Assembly (NCBI RefSeq): GCF_000819445.1
Contig: NZ_CP005286.1
Span: forward strand, 2,617,313-2,681,312
Direction of reading: 5' to 3'
DNA: 64,000 nt
Origin: Corynebacterium humireducens NBRC 106098 = DSM 45392
GTDB taxonomy: Bacteria > Actinomycetota > Actinomycetes > Mycobacteriales > Mycobacteriaceae
The stretch's first letter is position 1. The number at the start of each line of letters is the position of its first letter. A program made the translations under genes and the position numbers. The notes below the pieces were generated by a model. The model ran no database searches and was not told the DNA's origin. It saw only the letters and a list, made by a program, of their open reading frames with translations. Shown piece by piece: positions 8,135 to 16,378 of this stretch.

Positions 8135-8156
8135 CCCGACCGTCCGTTCGGTCATT
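8135..8156 (+). promoter_or_regulatory. PaaR-type TetR operator between paaI and paaZ
   Basis: The dyad CCCGACCG-TC-CG-TT-CGGTCATT shares with the paaA operator the core ACCG-N2-CG-N2-CGGT, the flanking G before the core, and the trailing A-T-T. Only the first bases (CCC instead of ACT) differ from the motif at 161-182. Its presence at both divergent control regions of the cluster is the main evidence that it is the operator. Confidence 0.72.
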
Positions 8157-8182
8157 AAATAAACCTCCAGGAAAGGACCCCG

Positions 8183-10267
8183 ATGTCCACCCTCACCGAC
8201 ACCCTCGTCCCCAGCTACCTCTCCGGCGCCTGGGTCACCCCCGAGAACCCCTCCCGCGTGACCGAGGTGGCCGACGCCTCCACCGGCGAGATCGTCGCCA
8301 CCGTCTCCACCGAGGGCCTCGACCTGGCCGGCGCCATCGAGTACGCCCGCGAGGTCGGCCAGCGCAACCTGCGCGAACTGACCATCCACGAGCGCGCCCT
8401 GAAGCTCAAGGAGCTGGCCCTCTACCTGGGTGAGCACAAGGAGGAGCTCTACGAGCTCGCCTACAAGACCGGCGCCACCAAGCGCGACAACGGCATCGAC
8501 ATCGACGGCGGCATCCAGACGATGTTCGTCTACTCCTCCAAGGGTCGCCGCGAGCTGCCGAACGGCCACATCATCATCGACGGCCCGACCGAGATCCTCT
8601 CCCGCGACAACTCCTTCCTGGGCACCCACATCTACACCACGCTCCCGGGCGTCGCCGTGCAGATCAACGCCTTCAACTTCCCGGTCTGGGGCATGCTCGA
8701 GAAGTTCGCGCCGTCCTTCATCGCCGGCATGCCGACCCTGGTCAAGCCGGCCACCCCGTCCGGCTACGTCACCGCCGCCGCCGTGCGTCTCATGCTCGAG
8801 TCCGGCATCCTCCCGGAGGGCTCCCTGCAGCTCATCTCCGGCTCCGCCCGTGACCTGCTGGACCACCTGGACCACCGCGACCACGTCGCCTTCACCGGCT
8901 CCGCCGCCACCGCCGCGACCCTGCGCTCCCACGAGAACGTCCTGAAGAACGGCGTCCGCTTCACCGCCGAGGCCGACTCCCTCAACGCCGCCATCCTCGG
9001 CGAGGACGTCACCGAGGACTCCCCCGAGTTCGAGGCCTACATCAAGGCCCTGTTCATCGAGATGACCGCCAAGGCCGGCCAGAAGTGCACCGCCGTCCGT
9101 CGCGCCATCGTCCCGACCGCACTCGTCGACACCGTCGCCGAGGCTCTCGCCGCCCGCGTCAACGACAAGATCGTCCCGGGTGACCCGCGCAGCGGTGAGG
9201 CCACCATGGGCCCGCTCGTCTCCGTCGACCAGCGTGCCGACGTCGCGGCAGCCGTCGACAAGCTCGTCGCCGCCGGCGGCAAGGTCGTCACCGGCGGCTC
9301 CGACCAGCTCGAGGGCGCCTTCTTCGCACCGACCATCCTCACCTTCGAGGACGCCGACACCGACGCCGTCCACGACGTCGAGGCCTTCGGCCCGGTCGTC
9401 TCCGTCATCGGCTACACCGACACCGACGACGCCCTGCGCCTGGCCGCCCGCGGCAAGGGCTCCCTCGTCGCCTCCGTCATCACCCACTCCCCGGAGCTGG
9501 CCGCCACCTACGCCCACAACATCGGTGCGTTCCACGGCCGCCTGCACTTCCTCGACCGTGACGACGCCAAGACCTCCACCGGCCACGGCTCCCCGCTCCC
9601 CCACCTGGTCCACGGTGGCCCAGGCCGCGCCGGCGGCGGCGAGGAGCTCGGCGGCATCCGCGGCGTCAAGCACTACATGCAGCGCACCGCCATCCAGGGC
9701 ACCCCGGACCACCTGACCGCCATCACCGGCGAGTGGGTCCGCGGCGCCAAGGTCAACAAGGTCACCCGTGCCGACGTCGAGGCCGGCACCGCCGAGCACC
9801 CGTTCCGCAAGGACCTGGCCACCCTGCAGATCGGCGACCAGTTCGCCTCCGACCTGCGCCACGTCTCCCTCGAGGAGATCATCGAGTTCGCCGAGAAGAC
9901 CGGCGACACCTTCTACGCGCACGTCGACGAGGAGGCCGCCATGGCCAACCCGTTCTTCCCGCGTCGCGTCGCCCACGGCTACCTGCTGGTCTCCTGGGCC
10001 GCCGGTCTGTTCGTCGAGCCCGCCCCGGGCCCGGTCCTGGCCAACTACGGCCTGGAGAACCTGCGCTTCATCACCCCGGTCACCTACGACGACTCCGTCC
10101 GCATCGAGCTGACCGCCAAGCGCATCACCCCGCGCGTCACCGACGACTACGGCGAGGTCTGCTGGGACGCGCAGCTGTTCAACCAGAACGACGAGCTGGT
10201 CGCGTCCTACGACGTGCTGACGCTCGTCGAGAAGGAGAACACCACCTACGCCAACTGGAACAAGTAG
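8183..10267 (+). CDS. paaZ: Bifunctional oxepin-CoA hydrolase / 3-oxo-5,6-dehydrosuberyl-CoA semialdehyde dehydrogenase
   Basis: 694 aa, full PaaZ length. The N-terminal about 520 residues form an aldehyde dehydrogenase domain with FNFPVWGMLEKFAPS, the FTGSAAT loop and the nucleophile Cys in KAGQKCTAVRR (near residue 299). The C-terminal about 150 residues are a MaoC-type (R)-hydratase hotdog domain with FFPRRVAHGYLLVSW that hydrolyses the oxepin ring. The two domains channel the reactive semialdehyde. AGGAAAGGA precedes the ATG. It is transcribed apart from the main operon but under the same type of operator. Confidence 0.95.
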   Translation: MSTLTDTLVPSYLSGAWVTPENPSRVTEVADASTGEIVATVSTEGLDLAGAIEYAREVGQRNLRELTIHERALKLKELALYLGEHKEELYELAYKTGATKRDNGIDIDGGIQTMFVYSSKGRRELPNGHIIIDGPTEILSRDNSFLGTHIYTTLPGVAVQINAFNFPVWGMLEKFAPSFIAGMPTLVKPATPSGYVTAAAVRLMLESGILPEGSLQLISGSARDLLDHLDHRDHVAFTGSAATAATLRSHENVLKNGVRFTAEADSLNAAILGEDVTEDSPEFEAYIKALFIEMTAKAGQKCTAVRRAIVPTALVDTVAEALAARVNDKIVPGDPRSGEATMGPLVSVDQRADVAAAVDKLVAAGGKVVTGGSDQLEGAFFAPTILTFEDADTDAVHDVEAFGPVVSVIGYTDTDDALRLAARGKGSLVASVITHSPELAATYAHNIGAFHGRLHFLDRDDAKTSTGHGSPLPHLVHGGPGRAGGGEELGGIRGVKHYMQRTAIQGTPDHLTAITGEWVRGAKVNKVTRADVEAGTAEHPFRKDLATLQIGDQFASDLRHVSLEEIIEFAEKTGDTFYAHVDEEAAMANPFFPRRVAHGYLLVSWAAGLFVEPAPGPVLANYGLENLRFITPVTYDDSVRIELTAKRITPRVTDDYGEVCWDAQLFNQNDELVASYDVLTLVEKENTTYANWNK

Positions 10268-10281
10268 GTCCCACAGTCCGG

Positions 10282-10325
10282 CGAAGCACCGGGGAGGCAG
10301 TGTCGCGCTCACTCCCGGTGCTTCG
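10282..10325 (+). terminator. Hairpin downstream of paaZ
   Basis: CGAAGCACCGGG (10282-10293) pairs perfectly with CCCGGTGCTTCG (10314-10325), a 12-bp stem with a 20-nt loop 15 nt after the paaZ stop. The following TCATTT is only a weak U tract. Confidence 0.6.
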
Positions 10326-10341
10326 TCATTTCTCCGGTCAG

Positions 10342-10361
10342 GAGTGCGCAGCTGCGCACTC
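10342..10361 (+). repeat. Palindromic intergenic repeat, copy 1
   Basis: Perfect 20-bp palindrome GAGTGCGCAGCTGCGCACTC followed by TTTATGGC and, about 12 nt on, TGACCTGGGG. Copies 2-4 are at 10445, 19 kb... see 21319 and 22703. The T run makes it resemble an intrinsic terminator between convergent paaZ and the membrane-protein gene, but the tail beyond the T run is also conserved, which a plain terminator does not require. Confidence 0.85.
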
Positions 10362-10444
10362 TTTATGGCCGGTGACCTGGGGTTTCCTCCGGGCATACCG
10401 TCAGGTGACCCGCCCCGCGTCGGCCGTCTCGAAGCCACGTCGTA

Positions 10445-10464
10445 CAGTGCGCAGCTGCGCACTC
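10445..10464 (+). repeat. Palindromic intergenic repeat, copy 2
   Basis: Same palindrome as copy 1 with one terminal mismatch (CAGTGC at the left end), followed by TTTTCC and TACCCTGACCTGC. It is a direct repeat of copy 1, 103 bp away. Its tail runs into the end of the convergent gene and encodes that protein's last residues and stop. Confidence 0.85.
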
Positions 10465-10469
10465 TTTTC

Positions 10470-11009
10470 CTACCCTGACCTGCGCTTTCGCAGAACAACC
10501 CACGGCCAGGTCAGGGCAGCCGCCCAGCCGCCGACGAGGAGGCCGGCACCGACGAACAGGTAGCGGGGCCAGGGGCCCATGACGTCGAGAAGCGAGGGTC
10601 CGGGCGGGGTGCCGTTGAGGTAGCCGTAGTTGGAGCCGGTGGCGACGTTGACCAGCATGGCCACGGCCGCCCAGCCGAGGTCCGGGGTGACGATGGACTG
10701 GACGTTGAGGGTCAGACCCCAGTAGTAGGTCGGCGCGATCCAGCGTGCCTGGCGGGTGACCAGCGCGAGGGAGGCGGTCAGCCGTGCAAGGTCCGAGAGG
10801 TGCAGGGGCAGGGAACGCCGGAGATCGAAGACGGAGGGCCGCATGTCCCACAGGGCCCAGGCGACGGACACCGCGAGGAGGAGCCAGCCGGCGACGGTGA
10901 TCCAGTGGTCACTGCCCCGCCGGGCGGCCCGCACGAGCACCGGGGTGGCCACCGCGATGACGAGCAGTGCCACCCAGTGCTCCGGCCCGTAGGGCTGCAT
11001 GTACCCCAT
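10470..11009 (-). CDS. TIGR02206/YwaF-type membrane protein, internally shortened
   Basis: 179 aa, hydrophobic, with about five membrane segments. SLPLHLSDLARL and NYGYLNGTPPGPSLLDVMGPWPRYL are hallmarks of the TIGR02206 (YwaF) family, whose function is unknown. Members are usually about 230 aa. Here TPDLG is followed directly by WAAVAMLVNVATGSNYGYL, so the middle portion that normally holds about two transmembrane helices appears to be missing, in frame. The last codons come from the tail of palindromic repeat copy 2. The start ATG at 11009 is the first of two close in-frame ATGs. Confidence 0.65.
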   Translation of the reverse strand: MGYMQPYGPEHWVALLVIAVATPVLVRAARRGSDHWITVAGWLLLAVSVAWALWDMRPSVFDLRRSLPLHLSDLARLTASLALVTRQARWIAPTYYWGLTLNVQSIVTPDLGWAAVAMLVNVATGSNYGYLNGTPPGPSLLDVMGPWPRYLFVGAGLLVGGWAAALTWPWVVLRKRRSG

Positions 11010-11027
11010 GATGGATCACCCCCACTG

Positions 11028-11972
11028 TCAGGCCCGGCCGGTGATGGTGCCGCCCCGCAAAATGAAAGGCCAGCTCAGACCGTTCTTGGTCAGAACCTGC
11101 GGGCGCAGTTTTTCGGGCAGGATGAGGGATTTGTCGGCGTAACCCAGCAGGATCTCGTCGAAGGCGGGGAGTTCATACGTCGCCGCCAGGGCCGCCTCAA
11201 GCTCTGCAGCGGGCACGTCGAGCTGCCACTCCCCCATCCAGTCCTCCTCGCCGCCGGAGCCGAAGGGGACGACATCGCGGGCCAGCGCCACCGCCCGGCG
11301 CGCCTGCGCCACCGTGAGCCCCGCCCACCACACGAGGTCCTTCACCGACGCCGGCCCGTGCGAGTGCAGGTAGCGGGTGCCCAGCTCGGCGAGGGCCTCG
11401 TCGCCCTCCAGTTCACGCTGTGCCACGGGTAGGTCGTCGACGTGCACGAACGTCTCCACCGACCCCTGCCGGGGGCCCTGCACGACGTCCCCCTCGCCGC
11501 CGAGGGCGCGGACCAGGTGCGGGCCCCGGCCCTCCGTCGGGTCCACTCCGGCGGCGCGGAACACCTCGTAGACCTCCGGCCGGGTGAGGGGGCCGCGGCG
11601 CAGGGCCGCGTGCAGTGCCTTCCGCGCGACGGCGACGTCCGGTTCGCTGAGCCCCAGGCCGGGGCGTCGCTGCTGCTGCGCACGGGCCACCCGCGGCCCG
11701 CACAGCCGCATCATCCAGCGGGCGTCCTCGGCGGGGAGGAAGTGGAGGGTCCCACGCATCGGCCAGGCACGCACCACCTCGTGCCGGTCGACGGCGGCGA
11801 GGACGGCGGCGTCGTCATGCGGGCCCCGCAGGGACAGCGCCCGGATGCCGGCCGCGTACGTCTGCCCCTGGACGCCGAGCATCCAGCGGGCGACCTCGGC
11901 GGCGGTGCGGACGGGGGAGTGCAGGCCCTGCGCGACGAGGCGGCGGGCCTGCAGTTCGGAGGGTCGGTCCAT
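11028..11972 (-). CDS. Winged-helix DNA-binding protein, AlkZ/YcaQ-like (HTH_42)
   Basis: 314 aa, close to the family length of about 360. The HTH_42 family includes AlkZ-type DNA glycosylases that unhook interstrand cross-links or excise alkylated bases. The catalytic-type QxQ motif is visible as LGVQGQ with Q35 and Q37, followed by GIRALSLRG; the conserved RAWPMRGTLHFLPAEDARWM is near residue 68. Three tandem winged helices are expected from the family. It may act in base-excision repair; substrate unknown. It is 18 nt upstream of, and cotranscribed with, the shortened membrane protein gene. Confidence 0.72.
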   Translation of the reverse strand: MDRPSELQARRLVAQGLHSPVRTAAEVARWMLGVQGQTYAAGIRALSLRGPHDDAAVLAAVDRHEVVRAWPMRGTLHFLPAEDARWMMRLCGPRVARAQQQRRPGLGLSEPDVAVARKALHAALRRGPLTRPEVYEVFRAAGVDPTEGRGPHLVRALGGEGDVVQGPRQGSVETFVHVDDLPVAQRELEGDEALAELGTRYLHSHGPASVKDLVWWAGLTVAQARRAVALARDVVPFGSGGEEDWMGEWQLDVPAAELEAALAATYELPAFDEILLGYADKSLILPEKLRPQVLTKNGLSWPFILRGGTITGRA

Positions 11973-12030
11973 GCCCCCATCATGGCAGGGAGTCGGACAC
12001 CGCCGGGCGCGTCTGACCTACCCTCGGGGT

Positions 12031-12276
12031 ATGTACCCGAAAATCGCTCCTCCCGCCCGGATCGCCACCCCGCTGAGCAAGGTCGCCGGCGAGTACTTCA
12101 TCGGTTATGACTCCGCCGACGGAGGGTGGGACATCCTCCTGCGTTCCCCCGACTTCACCCCGAGCACACCGGTGATCAAGGTGTTCATCGACGAGACCCG
12201 CGTGGCACAGGAGGACTACCTCGGGAACTGTGTGTCGCGGGTCAGGGCGGCGATGGAGGCCGCCCGGAAGCTCTGA
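12031..12276 (+). CDS. Small conserved-looking protein of unknown function
   Basis: 81 aa, no signal peptide or membrane segment. Contains GEYFIGYDSADGGWDILLRS and ends in an acidic/basic helix (VSRVRAAMEAARKL). I do not recognise the family. A -10-like TACCCT at 12019-12024 lies 6 nt before the ATG, so the mRNA is probably leaderless. It is divergent from the AlkZ-like gene and convergent with hrtA. The codon pattern (GC-rich third positions) supports real coding. Confidence 0.6.
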   Translation: MYPKIAPPARIATPLSKVAGEYFIGYDSADGGWDILLRSPDFTPSTPVIKVFIDETRVAQEDYLGNCVSRVRAAMEAARKL

Positions 12277-12281
12277 GTCTT

Positions 12282-12920
12282 CTACGCCGGGAGAGCCTCC
12301 CGGAGGCGGCCGTCGCGCATCTCGACGACGTGGTCGAAGGCGTCGAGAAGCGTGGTGTCGTGGGTGACCACCACGGTGGCGGTGCCGGATTCGCGGGTGA
12401 TCCCGGCGAGCAGGTCGATGATCTCGCGGGAGAGCGCGGAGTCGAGTGCCGACGTCGGTTCATCGGCCAGGAGGACCGCGGGATCACCCATGAGGGCGCG
12501 GGCGATGTTCACGCGTTGACGCTGGCCGCCGGAGAGCTGCCCCATGCGGCGTTGCCCGAAGCCGGCGAGTCCGACGCGGGCGAGGAGCTCGTCGGCACGC
12601 GGGGCCCGCTCGCGCAGGGCCCGCCCCCGCAGACCCCGGATGTGGTCGGTGATGAGCAGCTGCTCGCGGACGGTGAGCGAACCCAGCAGGTTGGCCTGCT
12701 GGAAGATGAGGCCACGGGTGCCGTCGACACGCACGGTGCCGGACGTCGGCTCCTGCAGTCCGGCGGCGACGGCCAGGAGGGAGGACTTGCCGGAGCCCGA
12801 CTCACCGACGAGGGCGGTGAACTCGCCGGGGCGGAGGGTGAGCGAGACGTCGTCGACTGCGGTGACCTCGGTGAGGCCGTCGGGGTAGGTGAGGGTGATG
12901 TGGTCGAGGGTGAGGGTCAT
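12282..12920 (-). CDS. hrtA: Haem exporter ABC ATPase HrtA
   Basis: 212 aa LolD/MacB-type ATPase. Walker A is GESGSGKS (residues 39-46), the signature is LSGGQRQRV, followed by Walker B LLADEPTSALD and the H-loop VVTHD. With the FtsX-like permease encoded just upstream it forms an exporter. The arrangement permease-ATPase divergent from a NarL-type two-component system is that of corynebacterial hrtBA/chrSA, which protects from haem toxicity; function is inferred from that arrangement. The ATG overlaps the hrtB stop by one base (TAATG). Confidence 0.8.
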   Translation of the reverse strand: MTLTLDHITLTYPDGLTEVTAVDDVSLTLRPGEFTALVGESGSGKSSLLAVAAGLQEPTSGTVRVDGTRGLIFQQANLLGSLTVREQLLITDHIRGLRGRALRERAPRADELLARVGLAGFGQRRMGQLSGGQRQRVNIARALMGDPAVLLADEPTSALDSALSREIIDLLAGITRESGTATVVVTHDTTLLDAFDHVVEMRDGRLREALPA

Positions 12921-13924
12921 TATCCGTTTCCTCCGAGTGCGATGAGCGGGTCGACCTTCGCGACCCGACGGGTGGCCAGGAACGCGCCGGCGATGCCGAG
13001 CACCCAGATCCCGAGTGCCGGACCGGCGACGGTCAGTGTGGACAGTTCGAACGGCACGGCCTGCCCGGCGAGGGTGCCCAGGGCCCAGCCGGCCAGCGCC
13101 CCGGCACCGACGCCGACGGCGAGGATGATCGACGCCTGCCCCAGCGCATCCCGCACGAGGTAGCCGGGCGTCGCGCCGAGGGCGCGCAGGATGGACAGGT
13201 CGCGGGTGCGCTGGATGGTCCAGACGGTGAGGAAGGAGACGGTCACCAGCGCGGAGATGCCGTAGAGGAAGCCCTGCATCGTCTGCAGCGACCCCTGTTC
13301 CGACTGGTGGGACGCCAGTCCGCTGAAGGAGTCCCGCAGGGTCACCGCGGTCATCCCCGTGCTTGCCGACGCCGCCTCCCAGTCAGCGTCCCCCTCCACG
13401 AGCAGGGCCGTGCCGACGGCCTCGTCACGGGCGATGGCCTGCCAGGTGGCGGTGTCGACCCACACGACGGGGGAGTGGGAATAGTGCTCGTCGGCCGTGG
13501 TGCCGACGACGGGCACCTCCTGGCCGCCGAGGAGGACTGTGCCGGGGGTGGCGTCGAGAAGCGACTCGGAGAGCACCGCCCCCGGGGTCGCGTCGGGGAG
13601 TCCGAGCACGGCGACGGCCTGCGTCGTGCCGGTTTCCATGCGGGTCTGCACCGCGCCGAGGGCGCGGACGGACGTGACGCCGTCGATCTTCTCCCAGGCG
13701 GCGACGTCCGCCGCGGTGACGCGCGACTCGGTGAAGGAGGGCTCCTCCGAGGCGAAGACCACGCGGTCGGGGTCCAGGGAGCGCAGGGCGGAGACGTTCT
13801 GCGCGCCGAGGCCGCCGGTCAGCCCGGTGAGCATGACGAGCAGCAGGGTGATGAGGCCCACGACCGAGCCGATCAGTGCGAAACGGCCGCGGGCGTGGAC
13901 GATGTCCCGGATACCGAGGAACAT
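12920..13924 (-). CDS. hrtB: Haem exporter permease HrtB (FtsX-like)
   Basis: 334 aa. One membrane segment near the N-terminus (FALIGSVVGLITLLLVML), a roughly 190-residue extracytoplasmic domain, then three segments in the last 120 residues (FLYGISALVTVSFLTVW, ASIILAVGVGAGALAGWAL, LGIWVLGIAGAFLA): the MacB/FtsX topology. It pairs with the downstream ATPase. AGAAAGGA precedes the ATG. Divergent from chrS with 133 bp between the starts, where a response regulator should act. A CGTCGAGAAGC copy is at 13552-13562. Confidence 0.8.
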   Translation of the reverse strand: MFLGIRDIVHARGRFALIGSVVGLITLLLVMLTGLTGGLGAQNVSALRSLDPDRVVFASEEPSFTESRVTAADVAAWEKIDGVTSVRALGAVQTRMETGTTQAVAVLGLPDATPGAVLSESLLDATPGTVLLGGQEVPVVGTTADEHYSHSPVVWVDTATWQAIARDEAVGTALLVEGDADWEAASASTGMTAVTLRDSFSGLASHQSEQGSLQTMQGFLYGISALVTVSFLTVWTIQRTRDLSILRALGATPGYLVRDALGQASIILAVGVGAGALAGWALGTLAGQAVPFELSTLTVAGPALGIWVLGIAGAFLATRRVAKVDPLIALGGNG

Positions 13925-14006
13925 GTCGGGTCCTTTCTGTTGCAGTGACCCCCATGCTTCCGGCGCGGGACCCGGATTCCATCGGCCTGCCGCCCGAAAA
14001 ACCGCT

Positions 14007-14040
14007 CAACCGGTCGGTTGATGCCCACCCGACCGGGTGG
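14007..14040. promoter_or_regulatory. Two adjacent dyads between hrtB and chrS
   Basis: CAACCG-GT-CGGTTG (14007-14020) and CCACCCG-AC-CGGGTGG (14025-14040) are perfect inverted repeats with 2-nt centres, their centres 19 bp apart. They lie upstream of chrS and about 85-115 bp upstream of hrtB. They are good candidates for binding by the response regulator ChrA or another dimeric regulator; no binding data are implied. Confidence 0.5.
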
Positions 14041-14057
14041 CGGCTACGGTCGGAGGT

Positions 14058-15239
14058 GTGATCACCCTGCTCCGCTCCCTCCGCGTCGGTCTGCACGTGC
14101 TCTTCGCGTTCCTGCTGGGCCTGGGTGTGGTGCTGTTCCTGTGGGAGGACCCGGCGCGCGCGGCGACGACCCCGGTGCTGCCCCTGACGGTGACGCTGGC
14201 GCTGGTCTACGTGGTGGGCACGGTGTGGGAGCACAGTGTCTCCACGCCTCCCCGCGGGGTCGTGTGGTGGTGGCTCGCCGTGGTGACGCTGCTGTGGCAT
14301 GCGCTGGTGGCGGTGTCCATCACCTTCGTGTGGCTGCTGTTCCCGCTGGTCCTGCTGTTCCTGCACCTGCTTCCCCGCACGCTCGGGGTGGTGGCGGCGA
14401 CGGTGCTGTGGGGCATCGCGGCCTTCGTGCCCGCCAAGCTGCACCCGGGGGAGTGGACGGCCGGTTCGGCGGTGGGGCCGCTCATCGGCACGGTCCTGGC
14501 GGTGGCGATCTACTGGACGTACGTGGCCCTGCACCGGGAGGCCGCCCACCACCGGGCCGTCGCCGACGACCTGCGGGCCACGCAGGAGGAGCTGGCGGCC
14601 TCCGAGCACCAGGCGGGCCGCCTCGAGGAGCGCGAACGTCTGTCCCGCGAGATCCACGACACCGTCGCCCAGGAGCTGAGCTCCATCGTGCTGGTCAGCC
14701 GCGCCGTGCGCGGCAGCCTCGAGCGGGGTGACCTCGAGGCCGCTCTCCGGCAGGTCCGCACCATCGAGGACCAGGCCTCCGACAGCCTGGGGGAGGCCCG
14801 CCGCTTCGTCCGTGACCTCGCCGCCCCGGGGGAGCCCGTGCCGGTGGCGGTGCGCCACCTCATCCACCGCACCCTGGCCCGCCAGGAGGCGCTCGGGGAG
14901 CCGCTGAGCATCGAGCTGCAGCTCTCCGGGGACACGGACCGGGAGCTGCCCGAACCGGTGGCGCGCGCGGTGACGCGGGCGGCGGGGGAGCTGCTGGCGA
15001 ACGTCGTGAAGCATGCCGGGGCGACGCGCGCCGTGGTGACCTACGCGGTGTGGGACACCGAGGTCACCCTCGACGTCATCGACGACGGCCGCGGCTTCTC
15101 CGGCGCCCACGGCTACGGGCTGCGCGGCCTGGAGTCCCGCGTGGCGGCCGTCGGCGGCGAACTGCTCATCGAGTCCGACTCCGACGGCACGGCCGCGGCC
15201 GTCCACATCCCCCTGACCTCAGAGAAGGAGCCCTCATGA
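14058..15239 (+). CDS. chrS: Haem-responsive sensor histidine kinase ChrS
   Basis: 393 aa from the GTG at 14058. The first about 150 residues hold about six closely packed membrane helices with almost no extracytoplasmic loop, as in ChrS. The HisKA_3 dimerisation helix RLSREIHDTVAQELSSIVLV carries the phosphorylated His near residue 200. The HATPase region has ELLANVVKHA (N box) and DVIDDGRGFSGAHGYGLRGLESR (G box). A GTG at 14037 would add 7 residues; 14058 is preferred because TACGGT at 14044-14049 suits a leaderless transcript. It overlaps chrA by 4 nt. Confidence 0.78.
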   Translation: MITLLRSLRVGLHVLFAFLLGLGVVLFLWEDPARAATTPVLPLTVTLALVYVVGTVWEHSVSTPPRGVVWWWLAVVTLLWHALVAVSITFVWLLFPLVLLFLHLLPRTLGVVAATVLWGIAAFVPAKLHPGEWTAGSAVGPLIGTVLAVAIYWTYVALHREAAHHRAVADDLRATQEELAASEHQAGRLEERERLSREIHDTVAQELSSIVLVSRAVRGSLERGDLEAALRQVRTIEDQASDSLGEARRFVRDLAAPGEPVPVAVRHLIHRTLARQEALGEPLSIELQLSGDTDRELPEPVARAVTRAAGELLANVVKHAGATRAVVTYAVWDTEVTLDVIDDGRGFSGAHGYGLRGLESRVAAVGGELLIESDSDGTAAAVHIPLTSEKEPS

Positions 15240-15844
15240 TCCGCGTCATGCTCATCGACGACCACCCCGTCGTCCGCGCCGGCCTGCGCACCATCCTCGA
15301 CGGTTTCCCCGACATCACCGTCGTGGCGGAGGGGGCCGACGGCACAGCCGCGCTCGAGGCGACGCGCGAGGACGTCGACGTCGTCGTCTGTGACATCCAG
15401 ATGCCCGGCATGGACGGCATCACCGCCACCCGCCGCCTCCGGGCCGCGGACGGTCCACCCGTCCTCATCCTCACGACCTACGACACGCAGGCCGACATCG
15501 TCGCCGCTGTCGAGGCCGGAGCTCTCGGCTACCTGCTCAAGGACGCCCCTGAGCAGGCGCTTCACGACGCCGTCGTGGCCACCGCCGCCGGCCGCCGCAC
15601 CCTCGCCCCCGAGGTCGCCGGCGCCCTCGCCGAGCGCATGAGCCGCCCCACCGAGGCGCTGTCCCCCCGCGAGATCGAGATCCTGCAGGCCCTGGAGACC
15701 GGCGCCAGCAACCGCGAGCTGGCCAAGATGCTCTTCATCTCCGAGGCCACCGTGAAGACGCATCTGGTGCACATCTACCAGAAGCTCGGGGTGGGCACCC
15801 GGACCGCCGCCATCACGGAGGCACGGGAAAGACGCGTCATCTGA
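15236..15844 (+). CDS. chrA: Response regulator ChrA (NarL/LuxR type)
   Basis: 202 aa. Receiver domain with acidic pair D8-D9, phosphoacceptor D53 (VVVCDIQMPGMDGI), Thr near residue 82 in LILTTYD and Lys in YLLKDAPE. The C-terminal LuxR helix-turn-helix contains LSPREIEILQALETGASNRELAKMLF and ATVKTHLVHIYQKLG. It should activate hrtBA on haem exposure and possibly its own operon. ATGA overlap with chrS. The start at 15236 gives the canonical N-terminus MIRVMLIDDHPVVR; upstream in-frame sequence lies in chrS. Confidence 0.82.
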   Translation: MIRVMLIDDHPVVRAGLRTILDGFPDITVVAEGADGTAALEATREDVDVVVCDIQMPGMDGITATRRLRAADGPPVLILTTYDTQADIVAAVEAGALGYLLKDAPEQALHDAVVATAAGRRTLAPEVAGALAERMSRPTEALSPREIEILQALETGASNRELAKMLFISEATVKTHLVHIYQKLGVGTRTAAITEARERRVI

Positions 15845-15870
15845 CCGCTGCAGCGCGTATCATTCTGCCC

Positions 15871-16353
15871 ATGATCCTTCGTCGAAGCGCCGTCCTGCTG
15901 GCTGCCGCCACCCTGCTCACCGCCTGCGGTACCGACTCCACCTCGGACACCGACACCACCACGACCACCACCGCCCCGACCACCGCCACCTCCACGGCCG
16001 TCGAGACGGGCACCCCCACCGAGGACACCGAGACCGCGGAGGCCACCGAGACCGTGGCCGCCGACACCACCGTCGAGACCACCACCGTCATCCCCGCCGA
16101 CTGTGCACCCGACTCCTTCACCGTCGGTGACCTGGGGGATCCGGTCGTCGACTTCTGTGACGGCGCCTTCGCCAAGGTGACCCAGAAGGGAACGTCCTTC
16201 AGCATCGTCTTCCAGTCCGTCGACGGCCAGTGGGACATCTACCCGCAGCACGGCCTCGAGGACAACGGGCAGTGGTGCTACTCGCCGACCCTCCTCACCG
16301 CCGACGGGGCCGCCGAGGAGCTGCAGGAGATGATCCCGCTCTGCACGGAGTAG
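15871..16353 (+). CDS. Thr-rich lipoprotein, paralog 1
   Basis: 160 aa. Lipoprotein signal with lipobox LLTAC (Cys19), then about 55 residues rich in Thr/Asp/Glu that look like an unstructured, possibly glycosylated stalk, then a compact C-terminal domain of about 80 residues with four Cys (ADCAP, DFCDG, QWCYS, PLCTE). The gene at 16379-16840 encodes the same architecture with the same four Cys. No family recognised. TATCAT at 15858-15863 lies 7 nt before the ATG, suggesting a leaderless transcript distinct from chrSA. Confidence 0.75.
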   Translation: MILRRSAVLLAAATLLTACGTDSTSDTDTTTTTTAPTTATSTAVETGTPTEDTETAEATETVAADTTVETTTVIPADCAPDSFTVGDLGDPVVDFCDGAFAKVTQKGTSFSIVFQSVDGQWDIYPQHGLEDNGQWCYSPTLLTADGAAEELQEMIPLCTE

Positions 16354-16378
16354 ACCACCACTCCATTAGGGTGAAGGC

